A stretch of DNA of 7,665 bases from Actinomycetes bacterium. Its GTDB lineage: Bacteria; Actinomycetota; Actinomycetes; Propionibacteriales; Propionibacteriaceae. The stretch lies in the NCBI GenBank assembly GCA_023437345.1, contig JAEZGC010000112.1:1-7665 (forward strand), read 5' to 3'. Below the pieces are notes generated by a model, which saw only the letters and a program-made list of their open reading frames with translations, searched no databases and had not been told where the DNA came from. Both the position numbers and the translations under genes were made by a program. The stretch's first letter is position 1, and each line of letters opens with the position of its first letter. Positions 7,020 through 7,665 of this stretch are shown here, piece after piece.

Positions 7020-7493
7020 ATGCAAGCTGCGAGCTGGGGCCGCGTCACCTTCGCCGCGCAGTGGGTGCTGGCGATCATGCTCCCGGTGTTCGTCGTCGTC
7101 GGACGCGGCCTGGTGGGTGCCGAGCTGGGCTGGATGGCGGTGGTCGGGATCGCGGTCTACGGCCTGCCGACGATCCTGCTGCTGCTGGCGCCGCCCGTCC
7201 TGACCCTGCTGGACCGTCCTGCGCGTGCCGTGGGGACCGTCCGCCGGCCCTACGCGATAGCGACGTGGGTGCTGTGGGGAGCGCTGTTGGTCTCGGGCCT
7301 CACGATCCCCGACTCCGGTGACGCCGGCCACCTGCGATCTGCCCTGTCGCGCTGGACGGGCGTCTCGTACGAGGTTTCGGAGGCGTTGTTCTACGGCTTC
7401 TTCGGGCTGGCTGTACTGGCCTGGGTGGCCTCGGTAGTCGCCGCGATGGCCGGTCTGCTGGCTGCCCGCAGGACGCCCACCGCGGCCGCATGA
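7020..7493 (+). CDS. Hypothetical four-helix membrane protein
   Basis: A 157-aa protein that I cannot assign to a named family. Four hydrophobic segments are clear: about residues 11-32, 36-64 (a long one containing two Pro), 79-97 and 120-148. A short basic segment (RPARAVGTVRRP, about 66-77) separates helices 2 and 3, and a polar stretch with Asp, His and Arg (98-119) separates helices 3 and 4. By the positive-inside rule the 2-3 connection is probably cytoplasmic. No catalytic motif or cysteine pair is seen. The same frame is open far upstream opposite the peptidase, but ATG 7020 is preferred because the preceding reading is antisense to a certain gene and a -10 box sits 7 nt before it. 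The stop TGA overlaps the ATG of the aminotransferase gene, so the two are probably co-transcribed and translationally coupled. A supporting role for that enzyme is only a guess. Confidence 0.8.
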   Translation: MQAASWGRVTFAAQWVLAIMLPVFVVVGRGLVGAELGWMAVVGIAVYGLPTILLLLAPPVLTLLDRPARAVGTVRRPYAIATWVLWGALLVSGLTIPDSGDAGHLRSALSRWTGVSYEVSEALFYGFFGLAVLAWVASVVAAMAGLLAARRTPTAAA

Positions 7494-7665
7494 CCGCCGA
7501 GCGGCTGGCCGGACGCGGCGGCTGGCTGGCCGTCGCCGCCGGCGCCGGGCTGCTGCGGACCGACCCCGACGGGAACCGCCAGGTGGCGACCACGGTGTTC
7601 GCCGAGATGTCGAGGCTGGCGGCCCGCACCGGCGCCATCAACCTCGGACAGGGTTTCCCCGATGT
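7490..7665 (+). CDS. Class I/II aminotransferase, N-terminal fragment cut by window end
   Basis: Fifty-eight codons are visible before the window ends. Residues 34-58 (TTVFAEMS, then INLGQGFPD at 50-58) match the N-terminal signature of PLP-dependent fold-type I aminotransferases of the methionine/kynurenine aminotransferase and actinobacterial DapC-like group, in which this segment leads to the substrate pocket. The PLP lysine and specificity residues lie outside the window, so the substrate cannot be decided. The ATG at 7490 overlaps the preceding stop as ATGA, which favours translational coupling. It adds about 31 residues not usual for the family. GTG at 7583 (residue 32) would give a start closer to typical homologues, with a weak GGGA upstream. 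I give the longer form because of the overlap and the good codon usage of the extra part. Confidence 0.82.
   Translation, partial: MTAERLAGRGGWLAVAAGAGLLRTDPDGNRQVATTVFAEMSRLAARTGAINLGQGFPD

Noticed and set aside
1..7665. CRISPR arrays, insertion sequences, tRNA or rRNA genes, and defence or mobile modules.
   Set aside because: I saw no regularly spaced repeats, transposase or integrase, terminal inverted repeats with target duplications, or cloverleaf-like sequence on either strand.

Overview
The window is very GC-rich. Its codons end mostly in G or C, it uses GTG starts, and it has TANNNT -10 boxes without clear -35 boxes. This points to a high-GC actinobacterium (Actinomycetota). I cannot place it more precisely from sequence alone. 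No mobile element, CRISPR array, tRNA or rRNA is visible, and the content looks like ordinary chromosome rather than an island.

Layout: four genes lie on the minus strand and are read from right to left. First is a cytoplasmic prolyl oligopeptidase (6952-4823). A 63-bp gap with a strong hairpin separates it from a DHA2-type 14-TM major facilitator drug/solute exporter (4759-3309), whose reading frame is broken by an apparent 2-bp insertion in motif A. After a 207-bp gap holding a good promoter comes a small DoxX-like membrane protein (3101-2724). After a further 143-bp leader comes a large secreted 5'-nucleotidase/metallophosphatase with C-terminal Ig-like modules (2580-37). On the plus strand, divergent from the peptidase, are a 157-aa four-helix membrane protein of unknown function (7020-7493) and the first 58 codons of a class I/II aminotransferase (from 7490, cut by the window end). 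These two overlap by ATGA.

How the genes fit together: the nucleotidase probably salvages nucleotides and phosphate outside the cell. The peptidase would cleave proline-containing peptides inside the cell. The aminotransferase belongs to amino-acid metabolism. I see no strong evidence that these genes form one pathway. The most useful second-look items are the exporter frameshift, two mutually exclusive hairpins just ahead of the exporter start, a divergent pair of apparently leaderless promoters at 6953-7019, and the strongly basic last domain of the secreted nucleotidase. I do not find a convincing new multi-gene system here. Most long open frames opposite these genes are GC-driven shadows.
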